Source of the DNA: Mycobacterium sp. JS623
Lineage (GTDB): Bacteria > Actinomycetota > Actinomycetes > Mycobacteriales > Mycobacteriaceae
Direction of reading: 5' to 3'
NCBI RefSeq assembly: GCF_000328565.1
Contig: NC_019966.1
Span: 5,270,001-5,334,000, forward strand
DNA length: 64,000 bases
Made by a program: the position numbers and the translations under genes. The notes under the pieces are model-generated. The model was not told the origin of the DNA, made no database searches, and saw nothing but the letters and a program-made list of their open reading frames with translations. Shown here piece by piece: positions 61,905 through 64,000 of this stretch (positions within the stretch are counted from its first letter, which is position 1; each line of letters opens with the position of its first letter).

Positions 61905-63149
61905 CTACCCCGATTCCACAACAGACTCCGAGGAAGCCGCGCCGACACCACGGTTTCTGATGAGATGCGGCTGATTTCCGTCATAAACCGTGGTCTCGGC
62001 GCATTCGGCATCGGCCAGACCGATTTCGGCGAGCACCTGAGCTGTGTCCGCCCCCAACAGCGGAGCGGGTCCGGCGACTTTCCCGGGAGTTCGCGAAAAC
62101 CACGTGGGCACACCCGGAAACCGCACAGGACCGTGCGGAGTGTCCACCGTTTCGAACAATCCGACGGCGTTGAGGTGAGGATGGTCGAAGAGGGCATCCG
62201 GCGTGTTGAGCGGCGCGGCGGGGATCTGTAGTTCGCGGAACAGCGTCAGCCACTCCTCGGTGGTGCGTTCCGTCATCGTCTCGGCCAGCAGTCCGTACAC
62301 CGCGTCGATGTCGCGCGCCCGTAGTTCGAGAGTGGCATGACTGTCGGTGACCCACGCGGGCCGCACGGCGTCGACGAACGCGTTCCAGTGCTTGTCGTTG
62401 TAGATCAGCGCGGCGATGTAGCCGTCCCTGGTGCGGTACGGCTTGCGGTTCGGCGCGACCGTCCGCGGATAGACGGCGGGGCCGAGCGGTGGATCGAACA
62501 TCGCCCCATTAGCATGCTCGACCAGCATGAACGACGCCATCGTTTCGAACATGCTGACCTCGACTTCTTGGCCCTCTCCGGTGCGTTCCCGGTGGAAGAG
62601 CGCCATCATCGTGGCGTAGAGCGCGGTCAGCCCGGCGACCTTGTCGGCCATGATCGTGCCGACGTAATTGGCTTCGCCGGTCAGCTGTTCCTGCACGGCG
62701 GGGATCCCGCACTCGGCCTGGATGGTGTCGTCGTACGCGGGCAGATCGCGTTCCGGTCCGCGCCTGCCGTAGCCGTAGCAGTTCGTGTAGACGACGCGGG
62801 GGTTGAGCGCGGCGACTTGTTCGTAGCCAAAACCGAGTTTGGCGATCGCCTTGGACCGCATCGAGTGGATGAAGACGTCGGCCTCCAGTACGAGCGCCCG
62901 AAGCGCGGTCTTGCCCTCCTCGGAGCGCAAGTCCAGCACGACACTGCGCTTGCCGCGGTTGACGTTCACAAAAACGCCGCTCATCCCTGGCGCCGGTCCC
63001 ACTGAGATGAAACGAGTGTTGTCCCCTTCTGGTGGTTCGACTTTGATGACGTCGGCACCCATGTCCGCCATGATCTGCGTGCAATACGGGCCCATCACCA
63101 TCGCGGTGAGGTCGACCACAAGGACGCCGGCAAGCGGGCCGCTAGGCAT
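61905..63149 (-). CDS. CaiB/BaiF CoA-transferase
   Basis: 414 aa. The N-terminal pattern LAGVLVVDLTAMVMGPYCTQ and GADVIKVEPPEGDNTR, NRGKRSVVLDLRSEEG and the acceptor region AYDDTIQAECGIPAVQEQ match class III CoA-transferases. It would activate the growth substrate acid with CoA from a donor before dehydrogenation by the ACADs. It is the second gene of the operon in this window; the SDR starts upstream and overlaps it by 8 bp. Confidence 0.92.
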   Translation of the reverse strand: MPSGPLAGVLVVDLTAMVMGPYCTQIMADMGADVIKVEPPEGDNTRFISVGPAPGMSGVFVNVNRGKRSVVLDLRSEEGKTALRALVLEADVFIHSMRSKAIAKLGFGYEQVAALNPRVVYTNCYGYGRRGPERDLPAYDDTIQAECGIPAVQEQLTGEANYVGTIMADKVAGLTALYATMMALFHRERTGEGQEVEVSMFETMASFMLVEHANGAMFDPPLGPAVYPRTVAPNRKPYRTRDGYIAALIYNDKHWNAFVDAVRPAWVTDSHATLELRARDIDAVYGLLAETMTERTTEEWLTLFRELQIPAAPLNTPDALFDHPHLNAVGLFETVDTPHGPVRFPGVPTWFSRTPGKVAGPAPLLGADTAQVLAEIGLADAECAETTVYDGNQPHLIRNRGVGAASSESVVESG

Positions 63150-64000
63150 GCTGCGCCTCCTGTTTGGTCATCGCGAAGCTGTAGCGGATGTGATCGCCGT
63201 GGCCGTCGGGAACGACGGGAAACACGACGGGTGCAGACGCGTCTCGGATCGCCGTGATGTGGTCCCCCACGTCCGCGATCGACCACGACGGCCGATACAG
63301 CCCAGGCGTCTCAGCGATGACGGCCCTGGCCACCCGGCCGGCCAGCGCGACCAGCATTTCGCCAGTGACAGAACAGGATTCGTGTGTCAGCCACGCGACG
63401 ACCGGTGCGACCAAGTCGGCTCCCATCGGCGGGTAGGTCGAGGTGTCGATGCCTTCGGCCATCCGGGTAACCGCGGCGGGAACGATCACGTTGCACTTGA
63501 CGCCATGGTCTGCGCCTTCAATCGCTACGACGTTCGACAGTCCGATCACGCCGGCCTTCGCCACCGCGTAGTTCGCTACCTCGCGGTTGCCGTACAGCCC
63601 GCCGATCGACGAGGTCAGCACGATCCGGCCATATCCGGAATCGCACATATGCGGAAACGCCGGGCGCACGACATGGAAGGCACCGCGCAGGTGGACGTCG
63701 ACGACGGCTTCGAAGTCGTCGTACGACATTTCGCGCAGAGACGCGCGACGAACGTTTCCGGCGTTGTGCACAACGATGTCGATGCGCCCGTAGCGATCCA
63801 AGGCGGTGTCGATGATCGCCTTGCCTCCCCCGGGGGTGGCCACCGAGTCGACAGCGGCCACGGCCTCACCGCCCGCAGTGGTGATTTCACGAACCACCTC
63901 GGCGGCGGGCGCCGCGTCGGTGCCGTCGCCGGCCATACCTCCGCCGGAATCGTTGACGACGACCTTCGCCCCCTGCGCGGCGAGCAGCAGGGCGTAAGAG
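63142..64000 (-). CDS. Short-chain dehydrogenase/reductase (5' end beyond the window)
   Basis: At least 286 codons are visible; the start lies beyond 64000. In the last bases the frame still reads YALLLAAQGAKVVVNDSGGG, the N-terminal Rossmann region of an SDR (of the MFE-2/Hsd4-like type), and later has NAGNVRR, SSIGGLYGN, and YAVAKAG (Tyr-x3-Lys). It is probably a 3-hydroxyacyl-CoA dehydrogenase of the pathway. The C-terminal extension (about 230-286) exceeds a simple SDR. It overlaps the CoA-transferase start by 8 bp, and the operon extends beyond the window. Confidence 0.85.
   Translation of the reverse strand, partial: SYALLLAAQGAKVVVNDSGGGMAGDGTDAAPAAEVVREITTAGGEAVAAVDSVATPGGGKAIIDTALDRYGRIDIVVHNAGNVRRASLREMSYDDFEAVVDVHLRGAFHVVRPAFPHMCDSGYGRIVLTSSIGGLYGNREVANYAVAKAGVIGLSNVVAIEGADHGVKCNVIVPAAVTRMAEGIDTSTYPPMGADLVAPVVAWLTHESCSVTGEMLVALAGRVARAVIAETPGLYRPSWSIADVGDHITAIRDASAPVVFPVVPDGHGDHIRYSFAMTKQEAQHA

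Overview
The window is high-GC actinobacterial DNA, almost certainly from a fast-growing Mycobacterium (Mycolicibacterium). It carries an MspA-type porin, an antigen 85 mycolyltransferase, the mycobacterial LigD/Ku end-joining pair, a 13E12/DUF222 gene behind a perfect mycobacterial SOS box, a SigK/RskA pair, an F420-type luciferase-like oxidoreductase, and many GTG or apparently leaderless starts.

Layout. 0-7 kb: a TrmO-like methyltransferase, an FHA-HTH protein convergent with a Ser/Thr kinase carrying a large Kelch ectodomain, then ligD. 7-8.5 kb: a frameshifted 13E12 gene under an SOS box. 8.5-18.7 kb: a sugar-alcohol locus. A SorC regulator and a four-gene ABC importer run leftwards; a sorbitol-type dehydrogenase, a mannitol-type dehydrogenase and a PfkB kinase run rightwards from the same intergenic region. 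Ku lies beyond it, so this locus separates ku from ligD. 20-26 kb: an SDR/amine-dehydrogenase-like pair behind a KstR-type palindrome, two tiny secreted proteins, mntH, a cyclotransferase/poly-gamma-glutamate hydrolase fusion, and gene remnants. 26-32.5 kb: APC permease plus amidohydrolase, sigK-rskA, a YbdK-type ligase, an LLM oxidoreductase and a stand-alone ANTAR protein.

32.7-35.7 kb is a decayed integrative element in tRNA-Arg(CCT). It is bounded by a 35-bp direct repeat of the tRNA 3' half and holds an integrase C-terminal fragment, a few small phage-like ORFs and a recurring 11-bp motif. 35.8-40.5 kb looks like an unrecognised envelope-regulation module: a DUF347-type membrane protein, an MspA porin with an enlarged constriction loop, and a response regulator/histidine kinase pair arranged tail to tail. 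Closely related 11-bp-period direct repeats lie upstream of three of these genes.

41-47 kb: an Ag85 paralogue, a lipoprotein, a GAF-ANTAR protein and a thiolase / carotenoid oxygenase / double-HxlR operon. 47-53.5 kb: a CIRCE-controlled hsp20 and assorted metabolic genes, including a channel with RCK domains on both sides of the pore. 53.6-64 kb: one long leftward catabolic operon that runs off the window. It encodes an SDR, a CoA-transferase, four acyl-CoA dehydrogenases in two large/small pairs, a ThDP lyase with an unusual cofactor motif, an aldehyde dehydrogenase and an amidohydrolase.

Functions are assigned by recognising family motifs by eye. No database search was run, and comparisons with named reference proteins are from memory.
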